This document shows positions 18,830-27,473 of a stretch of DNA of 64,000 bases, in pieces. The notes under the pieces are model-generated. The model saw only the letters and a list, made by a program, of their open reading frames with translations. It was not told where the DNA came from and ran no database searches. The translations under genes were made by a program, and so were the position numbers. This DNA comes from Microbacterium sp. Root180 (lineage in GTDB: Bacteria; Actinomycetota; Actinomycetes; Actinomycetales; Microbacteriaceae). Position 1 is the stretch's first letter; every line of letters begins with the position of its first letter. The stretch covers positions 1,141,350-1,205,349 of the forward strand of contig NZ_LMHS01000003.1 in assembly GCF_001428485.1 (NCBI RefSeq), given 5' to 3'.

Positions 18830-20262
18830 ATGTCCACCGCAGCCACGATCGACGAACGCGAGCTCGCTGTGCTCGACTCGCTGGTCACGAGCATCGCCGA
18901 GACGCGCACCGCGATCGCGGCGCTGCACGCGCTGGAGCTGACGTTCCTCGCGGCGGCCGAGGCGCTGGCCGAGGAGCAGACCGCGCGGCTCACCTCGGGC
19001 GACAGCCGGGCACGTGAGATGCCACGCCGCTCGATCGCCGCCGAGATCGGCACCGCCACCCGCACCAGCGACCGCACCGTGCAACGGCGCATGGGGGAAG
19101 CATCGGTGCTGACCGGCGACTTCCCCCTCACCGTCCGGGCGCTGGGCGCCGGGCGCATCGACCGGGCCCACGTGGGCGTGATCCTCGAGACCGGCGCGAT
19201 GATGACCGATGCCGCGGCCCGCGCCGACTTCGAAGCGGCCGCCGTCGCGCTGGCCGAGCGGGAAACCCCCGGCAGGCTGCGACCGCTGCTGCGCACCCTC
19301 GCCGCCCGACTCCACCCCACCTCCATCGACGTGCGCCACGCCGCCGCCAGCACCCGGCGCGGGGTATGGGTGGTCGATCTCGACGACGGCATGGCGCAAC
19401 TGATCGCCACCCTCCCCGCCGCGACGCCAGCACCCGGCGCGGGGTATGGGTGGTCGATCTCGACGACGGCATGGCGCAACTGATCGCCACCCTCCCCGCC
19501 GCGATCGCCCACGCCATCCGCGATCGACTCACCCGGTTCGCGCACACCGTGGTCGACGCGCGCCCGGCGCCCGGGAATCCCGGCGCGGCAACGAGCGGGG
19601 ACGATCACCGCACCGTCGAAGCCGATCACCGCACGATCGAACAGGTCCGCGCCGATGTGCTCGCCGATCTGCTGCTCGCGGCCGATCCGACCGCCGTGCC
19701 GCGCTCCCCCGATCCCATCACCGGCACTGTGCAGGTCGTCGTCCCAGTACTGACACTGCTCGGCGACCGCGACGGGACCGCCCGCCCCGTCGAGCGCGCT
19801 GGCCCCGCCGGCCACGCCGGTCCCGCCGAGCTCGTCGGCAAGGCACCGATCGACACGGCAACGGCACGACACCTCGCCGGCACCGCAGCAGGCTGGGACC
19901 GCATCCTCACCCACCCCGTCACCGGCACCGTCCTCGCCGTCGACCGCTACCGGCCCAACGAACAGCAGCGCCGCCACCTGCGCGCCCGCGACAAACGATG
20001 CCGATTCCCCGGCTGCCGGATGCCAGTGCACCGCTGCGACATCGATCACACCACCGATGCGGCGCTCGGCGGCGCCACCTCGACGTGCAACCTCGCCCAC
20101 CTCTGCCGCCGGCACCACTCCCTCAAGCACGCCACCGACTGGACAGTCACGCAACGGTCTGACGGGACCCTCGAATGGACCAGCCCCACTGGCCGAGTCC
20201 ATCTCGACGAACCGCCCAGCAGCGTTCGCTTCCGCGCCAGCACCGACCCACCACCGTTCTAG
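18830..20262 (+). pseudogene. DUF222/HNH endonuclease, frameshifted by an 80-bp tandem duplication
   Basis: The N-terminal DUF222 part reads from ATG 18830. The C-terminal HNH part, with RCRFPGCRMPVHRCDIDH and LCRRHHSLKH, reads in another frame to the stop at 20262. Between them an exact 80-bp tandem duplication (19345-19504) shifts the frame, because 80 is not a multiple of three. Removing one copy joins the two frames into a protein of about 450 residues with no other defect. As it stands, the first frame stops at 19483 after about 217 residues, before the nuclease domain. Such genes are usually multi-copy in actinobacteria. Whether the copy is dead, or switched by loss of a repeat unit, is open. 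Confidence 0.85.
19345..19504. repeat. Exact 80-bp tandem duplication (2 copies)
   Basis: Unit 1 is 19345-19424 and unit 2 is 19425-19504; they are identical at every base and bounded by mismatches on both sides. It lies inside the DUF222/HNH gene and breaks its frame. Confidence 0.97.
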
Positions 20263-20452
20263 CCGAGGGCGATGAACCTCGACGACGGACCGGTCGGGAG
20301 CCTCTCCGACCGACCCTCGCGCCCGCGGCGCCCGCTTCCGCACCCGCGCCACCAGCACCGACCCAACGCCCTCCTCGCGGGAGCAGGCGAGCGTCGGGCG
20401 GATGAGCGCGGCATCCGCTCTGTTATCCTTGCCGGACGCCGAAAGGCCTGCC

Positions 20453-20526
20453 GGGGATGTAGTTCAATGGCAGAACTTCAGCTTCCCAAGCTGATAGCGC
20501 GGGTTCGATTCCCGTCATCCCCTCCA
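20453..20526 (+). tRNA. tRNA-Gly (anticodon CCC)
   Basis: Complete 74-nt cloverleaf with encoded CCA. The acceptor arms are GGGGATG and CATCCCC, the anticodon stem is TCAGC/GCTGA around the loop TTCCCAA (anticodon CCC, reading GGG), and the T-loop is TTCGATT. It stands alone, downstream of the broken nuclease gene. Confidence 0.97.
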
Positions 20527-20642
20527 CACCGCGTGAGCATGCATGCATTGATCGGACTCGGCCGGATGTCGATCTGAGCGTCGCCCGTTCGACGTCCTGA
20601 TTGAGCGGACGCACACAGCGCCCACGACGGAAGGATCAACCG

Positions 20643-21011
20643 ATGACGAAGTACTTCCTCACCGTGCCCCACGACTCCGTCGAGGAGCCGACGATGGCAA
20701 CGATGGACCCTGCCGAGCTCGAGGCCGCGCTTGCCGCTGTCGCCGAGTTCAATGCCGCCCTCGAGGAATCGGGGGCGCTGCTGTTCGCGGGCGGCCTGTA
20801 TCCGCCGTCGACTGCGAAGACAGTCGACGTCTCGTCGGGCGCGCCCCGGGTGCTCGACGAGCCTTTCGTCGAGGCACCGGCCTACGTCGGCGGCTTCTGG
20901 TTGATCGAGGCTGCCGACGAAGCAGCGGCGATCGAGTGGACGGTCAGGGCGGCGACAGCGCTGCAGGGTCGCATCGAGGTGCGCGCGCTGCAGGAGGTGC
21001 CGGGTGCTTGA
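20643..21011 (+). CDS. YciI-like (YCII) protein
   Basis: A 122-residue cytosolic protein of the YCII/DGPF family. These form ferredoxin-like dimers of mostly unknown enzymatic role. The MTKYFLTVPHD opening and FAGGLYPPSTAKTV centre are typical. The start ATG is preceded by GGAAGGATC. It stands alone between a tRNA and a convergent gene, so context gives no function. Confidence 0.8.
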   Translation: MTKYFLTVPHDSVEEPTMATMDPAELEAALAAVAEFNAALEESGALLFAGGLYPPSTAKTVDVSSGAPRVLDEPFVEAPAYVGGFWLIEAADEAAAIEWTVRAATALQGRIEVRALQEVPGA

Positions 21012-21046
21012 CGATCCGGTGCCGGGCGACCTGCGACCGGTCGGCG

Positions 21047-21619
21047 TCAGTGAAGCGTCTCGCCCCGCTTGAGCATCTCGACGTAAAGGGCTGCTCGTGA
21101 GGCTCGCGAGTCCGGCCGTTTGAGATTGGCCACGCGGAAAGCCATCGCGAATCGGTTCTGCGCGGATTGCGCTGCGAAGGCCTGGGCTGCCTCCGGATCT
21201 GCGTTCAAGGCGTCCTGCAACTCGACGGGGATGTCGCCATCGCGCTGCCGATACGCGCTGTCCCATCGCCCGTCCGCCTTCGCCCGGTCGATCTCATGCT
21301 GGCCCTGGGGACGCATCCGGCCCTCTTCGATCAGCCGAGCGACATGGGCGATGTTCACCTTCGACCACATGCTTCGCGGACGGCGTGGGGTGAAGTTCTG
21401 CAGGAAGTAGTCGGCGTCGAGGGCGTGGGTCTGCCCATCGATCCACCCGAAGCACAGCGCCACATCGAGCGCCTCGGCATACGTGATCCCGGGCCGGGTC
21501 GTCGCCTTCTTTCGCAGCCTCAGGCGAACCCCACCCGGATCGGGGTCCGACTGCAACCAGGCTTCCCACTCCGCGACCGTGTCCACGTGCAGCTCGGGCT
21601 TCACTTCGCCTTTGGCCAT
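21047..21619 (-). CDS. YdeI/OmpD-associated family protein
   Basis: A 190-residue protein of the YdeI-like family (bacteriocin-protection type annotation in databases, mechanism unclear). Family features are the central GITYAEALDVALCFGWIDGQ and the NFTPRRPRSMWSKVN stretch. ATG 21619 was chosen over a longer open frame because the upstream residues are unlike the family. No operon partner. Confidence 0.82.
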   Translation of the reverse strand: MAKGEVKPELHVDTVAEWEAWLQSDPDPGGVRLRLRKKATTRPGITYAEALDVALCFGWIDGQTHALDADYFLQNFTPRRPRSMWSKVNIAHVARLIEEGRMRPQGQHEIDRAKADGRWDSAYRQRDGDIPVELQDALNADPEAAQAFAAQSAQNRFAMAFRVANLKRPDSRASRAALYVEMLKRGETLH

Positions 21620-21683
21620 GACGGGAGGATAGCTGCGGCCCCGGACGGTGGCCGGCCCGAAGCACCGTGGAGCGAGCGCGTGC

Positions 21684-22568
21684 TCAGGCGAGCGGCTCCG
21701 CTGTCTCGCGGGCAGCGCGCGCAGAGGAGCGGATCGCACCGATGCTCGCGACGATCACCAGCGCGATGCCGACCAGCTCGAGCCACGACAGGTGCTGCCC
21801 GAGGAAGAGGAACCCGGCGAGCGCGGCCGTCGCCGGCGCGAGGCTCATGAGGATCGCGAACGCCGCCGCGGGCAGGCGACGCAGCGCGATGAGCTCGAAT
21901 GCGTACGGGATCGTCGAGGACAGCACGGCCACGGCCGCCCCGAGAGCGATGATCTCCCAGCGCAGGAGCGCGGATCCGGCGTCGGCGATGCCGAAGGGCA
22001 GCGCGATCACCGCGCCGACGGCCATCGCGAGCGCGAGGCCGTCGAGCTTGGGGAACTCCCGCCCGACGCGGGCCGAGGCGAGGATGTAGAACGCCCAGCT
22101 CGCCGCGGCCCCGAGGGCGAACAGAACTCCGAGCGGGTCGAGGCGGTCCCACCCGCCGCCGCCGAGAGCCACGACGCCGGCGAACGCCACGACCGCCCAG
22201 AGCCACGCCGATGCGCGACGGGCGGCGACGATCGACAGGACGAGCGGCCCGAGGACCTCGATCGTCACGGTGACGCCGAGCGGCAGTCGTTCGAGCGCGA
22301 GGTAGAACAGCCCGTTCATGGTCGCCAGGACGAGGCCGAACAGCGCGACGCCCGTCCAGGCCGAGCGCGAGTGCCCGCGGAGGGCAGGACGCGCGATGAG
22401 GAGCAGCACGACAGCCGAGAACACGAGACGCAGCATCACCATGCCGAGGGGGCCGACGCTCGGGAAGAGCAGGACCGCGATCGCGGCACCCACCTCCTGG
22501 CACGCGAGACCCGCGACGACCAGGAGGATCGCCGGAGTGCTGATGCCGGTGGAGGCCCGAGCGCTCAC
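21684..22568 (-). CDS. EamA-family (DMT) transporter
   Basis: Ten-segment inner-membrane transporter of 294 residues built from two EamA repeats, like the RhtA threonine/homoserine exporters. The first repeat runs to about residue 135, and the second contains LGAAASWAFYILASARVG. The GTG start overlaps the stop of the upstream serine-hydrolase-like gene by 4 nt, so the two are co-translated. The substrate is unknown; amino acid or metabolite efflux is the usual role. Confidence 0.85.
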   Translation of the reverse strand: MSARASTGISTPAILLVVAGLACQEVGAAIAVLLFPSVGPLGMVMLRLVFSAVVLLLIARPALRGHSRSAWTGVALFGLVLATMNGLFYLALERLPLGVTVTIEVLGPLVLSIVAARRASAWLWAVVAFAGVVALGGGGWDRLDPLGVLFALGAAASWAFYILASARVGREFPKLDGLALAMAVGAVIALPFGIADAGSALLRWEIIALGAAVAVLSSTIPYAFELIALRRLPAAAFAILMSLAPATAALAGFLFLGQHLSWLELVGIALVIVASIGAIRSSARAARETAEPLA

Positions 22569-23833
22569 GCCGCCGGGGCGCAGATCGCGCGCTTGACGAT
22601 CTCCGCGTGGTACTGCTCGGCCGTCCAGGGCAGTCCGGCCTCGGGCGCGGCCTCGCCGGCTGCAGCCGGAGCCTTCGACGCGATCGCTGCGAGCTCCCAG
22701 GCCAGGTAGGCGCCGAAACCGGCACCGCCCGCCGAGTTGTTGAGCACCACAGCGATGGTGAGCCCGGATTCGGGGTCGGAGAAGGCAGCGGTCGTATACC
22801 CAGGGACCGAGCCGTACTGACCGATCAGCGAGCCCGCCTGCATGGCGCCTCCGGCGACCGTGTTCCACGAAGGAGCGTTCGCGCCCGCAGGCACCGGGTC
22901 GGCGAACCGATCGTCCGCATCGGGCAGGAGGGCACCGGTCGCAAGCGCCTGGGCGTAGCGACCGAGATCCTCGATATCGCTCACGACACCGCTGTCGGTG
23001 TACGCGCTCGAGGGCGAGACGTCCGTGACATCCAGCGGTGCGATGCAGTCGCGCTTGCCGCCCTCGACGGGCTGCGAGAAGAGCCCCTCCAGCACGCGGT
23101 CGCTCGTGAGAGCGCCGAGGTGCGTCTGGTCGAGGTTGAGCGGCTGCACGACGTACTCGTCGATGAGCTCCGCCGCCGGCGCGCCGAGAGCATGTTCGAG
23201 GGCGAGACCGAGGAGCACGTAACCCGCGTCGGAATCGCGGTAGGCGGCCCCGGGCTCCGTCGTGCGCTTCTCGCCGAGTCCGAAGCTCGCGAGCTCACGC
23301 GGACTCCAGGTTCGTTCGGGGTTCGAGAGCCACAGCGGCTGCAGATGGGGTGCGTACGCGCCGATGCCCGACGTGCTGTCGCACAGCTGCTCCAGGGTCA
23401 CGTTGTCGAGGACGGGAACGCTCGCCACCCATTCCGACACCGGATCGTCGAGACTCACCTTGCCCTCGGCTGCCGCGCCGTAGAGAACGTCGCAGATCAT
23501 CGGCCGAGTGATGCGGCCGGCGCGGAACTGCATGTCGGCGGTGACCTCGGCGGCTCCGTCGGCCGGTCCCTGCGTGCCCATCCCGGCTACCCAGCTGCCG
23601 CTCCATGGGGCCCACACCCCGACGATGGCACCGGATGCCCCGGCCGACGTCATCGCGTTGGTGACGGCATCCTGAAGCTGCTCGACCGTGGCCTCGGGAA
23701 GCGCGACCTCGGCCTGCGGCGGAAGCTCGAGCTCGACATCCGGCTCGGGGGAGCAGGCGGTGAGAGCCAACGCCGCCGCGAGCACAGCAGAGATCGCCAT
23801 GACGGCACGTCGCGTCCTGGGTTGGGCCCGCAT
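22565..23833 (-). CDS. Serine-hydrolase/beta-lactamase-fold lipoprotein lacking catalytic residues
   Basis: Exported lipoprotein of 422 residues (lipobox LTAC, C27 of the chosen start) with the class C beta-lactamase / D-Ala-D-Ala carboxypeptidase fold. The catalytic motifs are lost. Where relatives have SxxK (as in GSVTK) it reads GRITR, replacing both Ser and Lys by Arg. The YxN region reads DSD (AYRDSDAGYVLLG). The final H/K-x-G segment reads YGSVPGY. The rest of the fold is well kept, so this looks like a conserved pseudoenzyme rather than a decaying gene. ATG 23833 follows a GGGGGGTGAG. A GTG two codons upstream is possible. It is coupled to the EamA transporter. Confidence 0.82.
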   Translation of the reverse strand: MRAQPRTRRAVMAISAVLAAALALTACSPEPDVELELPPQAEVALPEATVEQLQDAVTNAMTSAGASGAIVGVWAPWSGSWVAGMGTQGPADGAAEVTADMQFRAGRITRPMICDVLYGAAAEGKVSLDDPVSEWVASVPVLDNVTLEQLCDSTSGIGAYAPHLQPLWLSNPERTWSPRELASFGLGEKRTTEPGAAYRDSDAGYVLLGLALEHALGAPAAELIDEYVVQPLNLDQTHLGALTSDRVLEGLFSQPVEGGKRDCIAPLDVTDVSPSSAYTDSGVVSDIEDLGRYAQALATGALLPDADDRFADPVPAGANAPSWNTVAGGAMQAGSLIGQYGSVPGYTTAAFSDPESGLTIAVVLNNSAGGAGFGAYLAWELAAIASKAPAAAGEAAPEAGLPWTAEQYHAEIVKRAICAPAA

Positions 23834-23898
23834 GCTCACCCCCCGATGATCTGCATAGATTCAAACACACGCGCGCCGTACCGACCGCACTGCGCTCC

Positions 23899-23904
23899 TA
23901 GGCT
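23899..23904 (+). promoter_or_regulatory. -10 box TAGGCT, leaderless start of the DUF2470 gene
   Basis: TAGGCT, six bases, ATG. A GGAG overlaps the spacer but is too close to act as a normal ribosome binding site. Confidence 0.55.
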
Positions 23905-23910
23905 GGAGCG

Positions 23911-24219
23911 ATGACCCATCATTTCGACGAGGCGGTGCGCGCCGGCGTGCTCGGACACATGAACGGCGACCACGCCGACGACAACCTCCTCATCGCGCGC
24001 GCGTTCGGCCGCGACGACATCGTCGCCGCGGAGATGACGGGATTCGACGGCGACGGCGGCACGTGGCTCGCGACCGTGCCCGACGGCGGGCGGGTCGAGG
24101 TTCGTGCGGCGTGGCCGGGCGGGGCGATCTCCGAGCGTCCCCAGGTGCGCCGCGAGATCGTCGCGCTGTACGACGAGGCGTGCCGACTTCTGGGGGTCGA
24201 GCCGCGGCCGCATGCGTGA
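23911..24219 (+). CDS. DUF2470 (HugZ C-terminal-like) protein
   Basis: A 102-residue protein consisting of one DUF2470 domain, with the typical HMNGDHADDNLLIARAFG opening. This domain forms the C-terminal part of HugZ-type heme-degrading or heme-binding proteins. It lies 49 bases upstream of the heme oxygenase gene on the same strand, so a role in heme handling is likely. The reading frame starts six bases after a -10 box. Confidence 0.85.
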   Translation: MTHHFDEAVRAGVLGHMNGDHADDNLLIARAFGRDDIVAAEMTGFDGDGGTWLATVPDGGRVEVRAAWPGGAISERPQVRREIVALYDEACRLLGVEPRPHA

Positions 24220-24236
24220 TCCGAAATCCGCATGGG

Positions 24237-24262
24237 TTAGGACACCCTAAACCTCCTACAAT
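24237..24262 (+). promoter_or_regulatory. Heme oxygenase promoter with DtxR/IdeR-like site
   Basis: TACAAT (24257-24262) is six bases before the ATG, with no ribosome binding site, so the mRNA is probably leaderless. Immediately upstream TTAGGACACCCTAAACCTC (24237-24255) matches the 19-bp DtxR/IdeR iron-box consensus TTAGGTTAGSCTAACCTAA at 12 positions, including the first half-site and the central CTAA. Binding there would cover the -35 region and make expression iron-repressed. Confidence 0.5.
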
Positions 24263-24268
24263 GGGCGC

Positions 24269-24922
24269 ATGAGCGACCCGATCCCGTTCTCGACCGCACT
24301 GCGTGAGCGTTCCAGCCGTGCCCACTCGTCGAGCGAGCACGCGGGCTTCATGGCCGACCTCATGAAGGGCGAGGGCACCCGCGACGACTACGTGGCCCTC
24401 GTCGCCCAGCACTGGTTCGTCTACGAGGCGCTCGAGCGCACGGCGGACCAGATGCGCAACGATCCCGTCGCCGCGGTGTTCATCAGCGACAAGCTCACTC
24501 GCCTCCCCGCCCTCGAGGCGGACCTCGAGTTCCTCGTCGGGCCGGACTGGCGCGCGTCGATCACCGCGCTCCCGACGACGCGGCGCTACGTCGACCGCAT
24601 CAACGAGGTGGGCGCGACGTGGGCCGGCGGTTTCGTCGCACACCACTACACGCGCTACCTCGGCGATCTGTCGGGCGGCCAGTTCATCGGCCGGCTGATG
24701 GCACGGCGCTTCGGCTTCGAGACCAACGGGATCGGGTTCTACCTCTTCGACGACATCGCCGACCCGAGGGCGTTCAAGGAGGTCTACCGCGACCAGCTGG
24801 ATGCGGCGCCCTGGGATGCCGCGGAGCAGGAGCGCGTGATCGACGAGGTGCTCCTCGCCTACCGGTTCAACACCGAGCTGTTCGACGATCTCGCCGCGGC
24901 GAAGGCCTCCCAGGTCGCCTGA
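24269..24922 (+). CDS. hmuO: Heme oxygenase (biliverdin-forming)
   Basis: Opens heme to biliverdin, CO and iron, releasing iron in the cytosol. The 217 residues match HmuO/HO-1: the proximal histidine lies in the RAHSSSEHA helix (residues 18-26) and the flexible distal helix reads GDLSGGQ (about residue 133). Corynebacterial hmuO is controlled by iron through DtxR, and a similar site overlaps this promoter. The neighbour upstream is the DUF2470 protein. The gene ends ten bases before a convergent helicase gene. Confidence 0.95.
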   Translation: MSDPIPFSTALRERSSRAHSSSEHAGFMADLMKGEGTRDDYVALVAQHWFVYEALERTADQMRNDPVAAVFISDKLTRLPALEADLEFLVGPDWRASITALPTTRRYVDRINEVGATWAGGFVAHHYTRYLGDLSGGQFIGRLMARRFGFETNGIGFYLFDDIADPRAFKEVYRDQLDAAPWDAAEQERVIDEVLLAYRFNTELFDDLAAAKASQVA

Positions 24923-24931
24923 CGCACGCAG

Positions 24932-26299
24932 TCACGCCTGCGCGGCCTGCCCGGCTCGCACGCCGGCCATGAAGCGCTGCACGTCGGGGTCGACGCGGAT
25001 GTCGGACGGCCGGAGCGGGCGCGAGAGATAGAGTCCGTCGAGCGAGGTGAGACGCGACAGTGCGACGTACGTCTGCCCGGGCGCGAAGGCGCCGGACCCG
25101 AGATCGACGATGGCGCGATCGTAGGTCTTGCCCTGCGACTTGTGGATGGTGACGGCCCACGCGAGGCGCAGCGGGAACTGCGTGAACTCCGCCACGATCT
25201 CGCGGGAGAGCGACTTCGATCCGGCGTCGTAGGCGTACCGGAACCTCTCCCACACCGCCGGCTCGACGTCGAACTCCTGCTCCTCGACCTCGACGCGCAC
25301 GCTGCCGCCCGCGATGCGGGTGACCGTCCCGATGGTGCCGTTCACCCACCGCGGCGGCTCGCCATAGGACTGCGTGTCGTTGCGCAGGAACATCACCTGC
25401 GCCCCGACCTTGAGCTTCAGCTCGACGTCGGCCGGGTACGCGGCATCCCCCCGCCCGAAGTCGCCGCTGATGTCGGCGACCGCGGTCTGCTCGCGTCCGA
25501 CGAGCTCGGTGAGGTGGCGGCGGTTGATGCTGTTGACGATGTCGTTGCGCGTCGCGAGCGTGATGATCGGATGCTCGCCGTCGTTCGGGTCGGGAGGCGT
25601 GCGCGCGCCCGTGTCGTTGAGGATCTGGGCGATGTCGGCGGTCACGCGCCCGTAGCGCACCGCGTTGAGCATCGCCTTGAATGCGGGGTCGGACTGCCGG
25701 TGGATGTCGACCAGTTCGCGAATGTGGAGATCGGCACCGTACGAGCCGATGTCGATGATGCCGTCGCCGGCCGACTCTCCGACCCAGACCTTCGCGTCGA
25801 AGAACCAGAACGAGCGGTAGTGGTCGCGGATGTAGCGCAGCTCGTCGCCGCGAGGCGGCACCGGCGCCAGCTGATACGGATCGCCGAACATGACGATCTG
25901 CACGCCGCCGAAGGGCTCCGCCCGGCGCCCGCGCGCCTGCCGGAGGGAGCGATCGATCGCGTCCATCAGATCGGCGTTGACCATCGAGATCTCGTCGATG
26001 ACGAGCGTGTCGATCGCGTTGAGGATCTTGCGCGCCGCGTCGGACTGATCGATCTCACCCTGCGCGATGAGGCCGATCGGCAGGCGGAACAGCGAGTGGA
26101 TCGTCTGCCCCTCGACGTTGAGAGCGGCGACCCCGGTCGGTGCGCACACCGCGATCTGCTTCGACGTGTGCCACGCCAGGTGCTGCAGGAGCGTGGACTT
26201 GCCCGTGCCCGCCCGGCCGGTCACGAACACGTGCTCGTGCGTGTCTTCGATGAGCCGGAACAGCGCCTCCTGCTCGGCGGACAACGGGGGCGTGTTCAC
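24932..26299 (-). CDS. Pif1-like SF1B DNA helicase
   Basis: ATP-dependent 5'-3' helicase of 455 residues. Motif I is GRAGTGKST, motif II is LVIDEISMV, motif III is MFGDPYQLAPV, and the C-terminal half has AVTIHKSQGKT and YVALSRL as in Pif1/RecD2. No accessory domains are present. The GTG start lies six bases after TACCAT on the same strand, with no ribosome binding site. A role in genome maintenance is likely; a specific function is not readable. Confidence 0.88.
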   Translation of the reverse strand: MNTPPLSAEQEALFRLIEDTHEHVFVTGRAGTGKSTLLQHLAWHTSKQIAVCAPTGVAALNVEGQTIHSLFRLPIGLIAQGEIDQSDAARKILNAIDTLVIDEISMVNADLMDAIDRSLRQARGRRAEPFGGVQIVMFGDPYQLAPVPPRGDELRYIRDHYRSFWFFDAKVWVGESAGDGIIDIGSYGADLHIRELVDIHRQSDPAFKAMLNAVRYGRVTADIAQILNDTGARTPPDPNDGEHPIITLATRNDIVNSINRRHLTELVGREQTAVADISGDFGRGDAAYPADVELKLKVGAQVMFLRNDTQSYGEPPRWVNGTIGTVTRIAGGSVRVEVEEQEFDVEPAVWERFRYAYDAGSKSLSREIVAEFTQFPLRLAWAVTIHKSQGKTYDRAIVDLGSGAFAPGQTYVALSRLTSLDGLYLSRPLRPSDIRVDPDVQRFMAGVRAGQAAQA

Positions 26300-26305
26300 C
26301 GATTC

Positions 26306-26311
26306 ATGGTA
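26306..26311 (-). promoter_or_regulatory. -10 box TACCAT, leaderless start of the Pif1-like gene
   Basis: TACCAT on the minus strand, six bases, then GTG. No Shine-Dalgarno sequence. Confidence 0.5.
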
Positions 26312-26396
26312 GCCAGCGGATGCCGCCTCCCGGCCCGGAAGCGCGGATCCGTGGACGATCCGTGACAGGCGGGTTCGCCTTGGGACGGGGAGTTCC

Positions 26397-26402
26397 TAGA
26401 CT
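26397..26402 (+). promoter_or_regulatory. -10 box TAGACT, leaderless start of the membrane-anchored protein
   Basis: TAGACT, six bases (GGAGGC), then GTG 26409. The GGAGG is one base from the start codon, too close for normal pairing. Confidence 0.5.
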
Positions 26403-26408
26403 GGAGGC

Positions 26409-27470
26409 GTGGACCAAGAGGCGGGGGTGCGCGATGGCCGTCGCGGCCTCGCCTTCGATCTCACGATGCTGGCCGTCGTCGGCGTGCTGCTGATCGCTGC
26501 GGTGATCGCGGCTGTCGGTGCGATGCAGCAGCAGTTCTACAGTCCTTCCGCGTTCGTGGAGCGCTATCTCTCGGCGCTTTCGGCGGGGCGCGCCGTCGAG
26601 GCGCTCGCCCTGCCGGGTGTCGCGGTGGACTCGGCGGAGCTCGAAGCGGCCGGGCTGCCGGCGACCGCGTCCGAGGCGCTGCTGCGCTCGGCCGCGCTCG
26701 CTCCGCTCGAGGACGCCCGCGTCGTGTCGCAGCAGCCCGACGGCGATGTCACCCATGTCACGGTCGAGTACGAGGCCGCGGGACACGGCGGCACCACCAC
26801 ATTCGACGTCGAGCGCGACGGCTCGATCGGCATCGCTCCGACGTGGCGCTTCGCCACGAGCCCGCTCGCCGTGATGGACCTCGAGGTCCGCGGGTCGATG
26901 CAGTTCGCGGTGAACGGGTTCGAGGTCGACAAACGGCAGGTCTCCGCCGACGGAGTGGAGGTCGACCCGCTCGCGCCGCTGCCGATGCTCGTCTTCTCAC
27001 CCGGGCTGTACGCCGTCTCGGTCGATACCGCGATCTCGGCGACGCCGGGGGTCGCGGTGCTGTCGGACAGTCCGTTCCACCGCTTTCCCGTCGCCGTCCA
27101 GGCCGAAGCCACCGACGAGTTCGTCGCCGTCGTGCAGGACAAGGTGGAGGAGTTCCTGACGTCGTGCGCGACCCAGGAGGTGCTGCAGCCCACCGCGTGC
27201 CCGTTCGGCTACTACGTCCAGGACCGCATCGACTCCCTGCCGGCCTGGTCGATCGCGCGGCAGCCGACGGTACAGGTGGAGCCCGACGGCGCGGGATGGA
27301 AGATCGTCCCGAGCGAGGCCGTGGCGCACATCGAGGTCGACATCCGCTCGCTCTTCGACGGATCGATCACCCAGGTCAGCGAGGACGTGCCGTTCCTCGT
27401 CGGCGGCGAGATCGATGTCCAGCCCGACGGGACCGCGTCGATCATGGTCAGCGGACCCGACGGACCCTGA
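26409..27470 (+). CDS. Membrane-anchored extracytoplasmic protein, unknown function
   Basis: I do not recognise this 353-residue protein. One N-terminal membrane segment (about residues 16-38, LTMLAVVGVLLIAAVIAAVG) is followed by an all-extracytoplasmic part with NTF2/Ig-like beta character and a pair of cysteines near 240-250. Similar actinobacterial proteins are annotated only as hypothetical. The stop lies three bases from the convergent CtaG gene. Confidence 0.7.
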   Translation: MDQEAGVRDGRRGLAFDLTMLAVVGVLLIAAVIAAVGAMQQQFYSPSAFVERYLSALSAGRAVEALALPGVAVDSAELEAAGLPATASEALLRSAALAPLEDARVVSQQPDGDVTHVTVEYEAAGHGGTTTFDVERDGSIGIAPTWRFATSPLAVMDLEVRGSMQFAVNGFEVDKRQVSADGVEVDPLAPLPMLVFSPGLYAVSVDTAISATPGVAVLSDSPFHRFPVAVQAEATDEFVAVVQDKVEEFLTSCATQEVLQPTACPFGYYVQDRIDSLPAWSIARQPTVQVEPDGAGWKIVPSEAVAHIEVDIRSLFDGSITQVSEDVPFLVGGEIDVQPDGTASIMVSGPDGP

Positions 27471-27473
27471 TCC

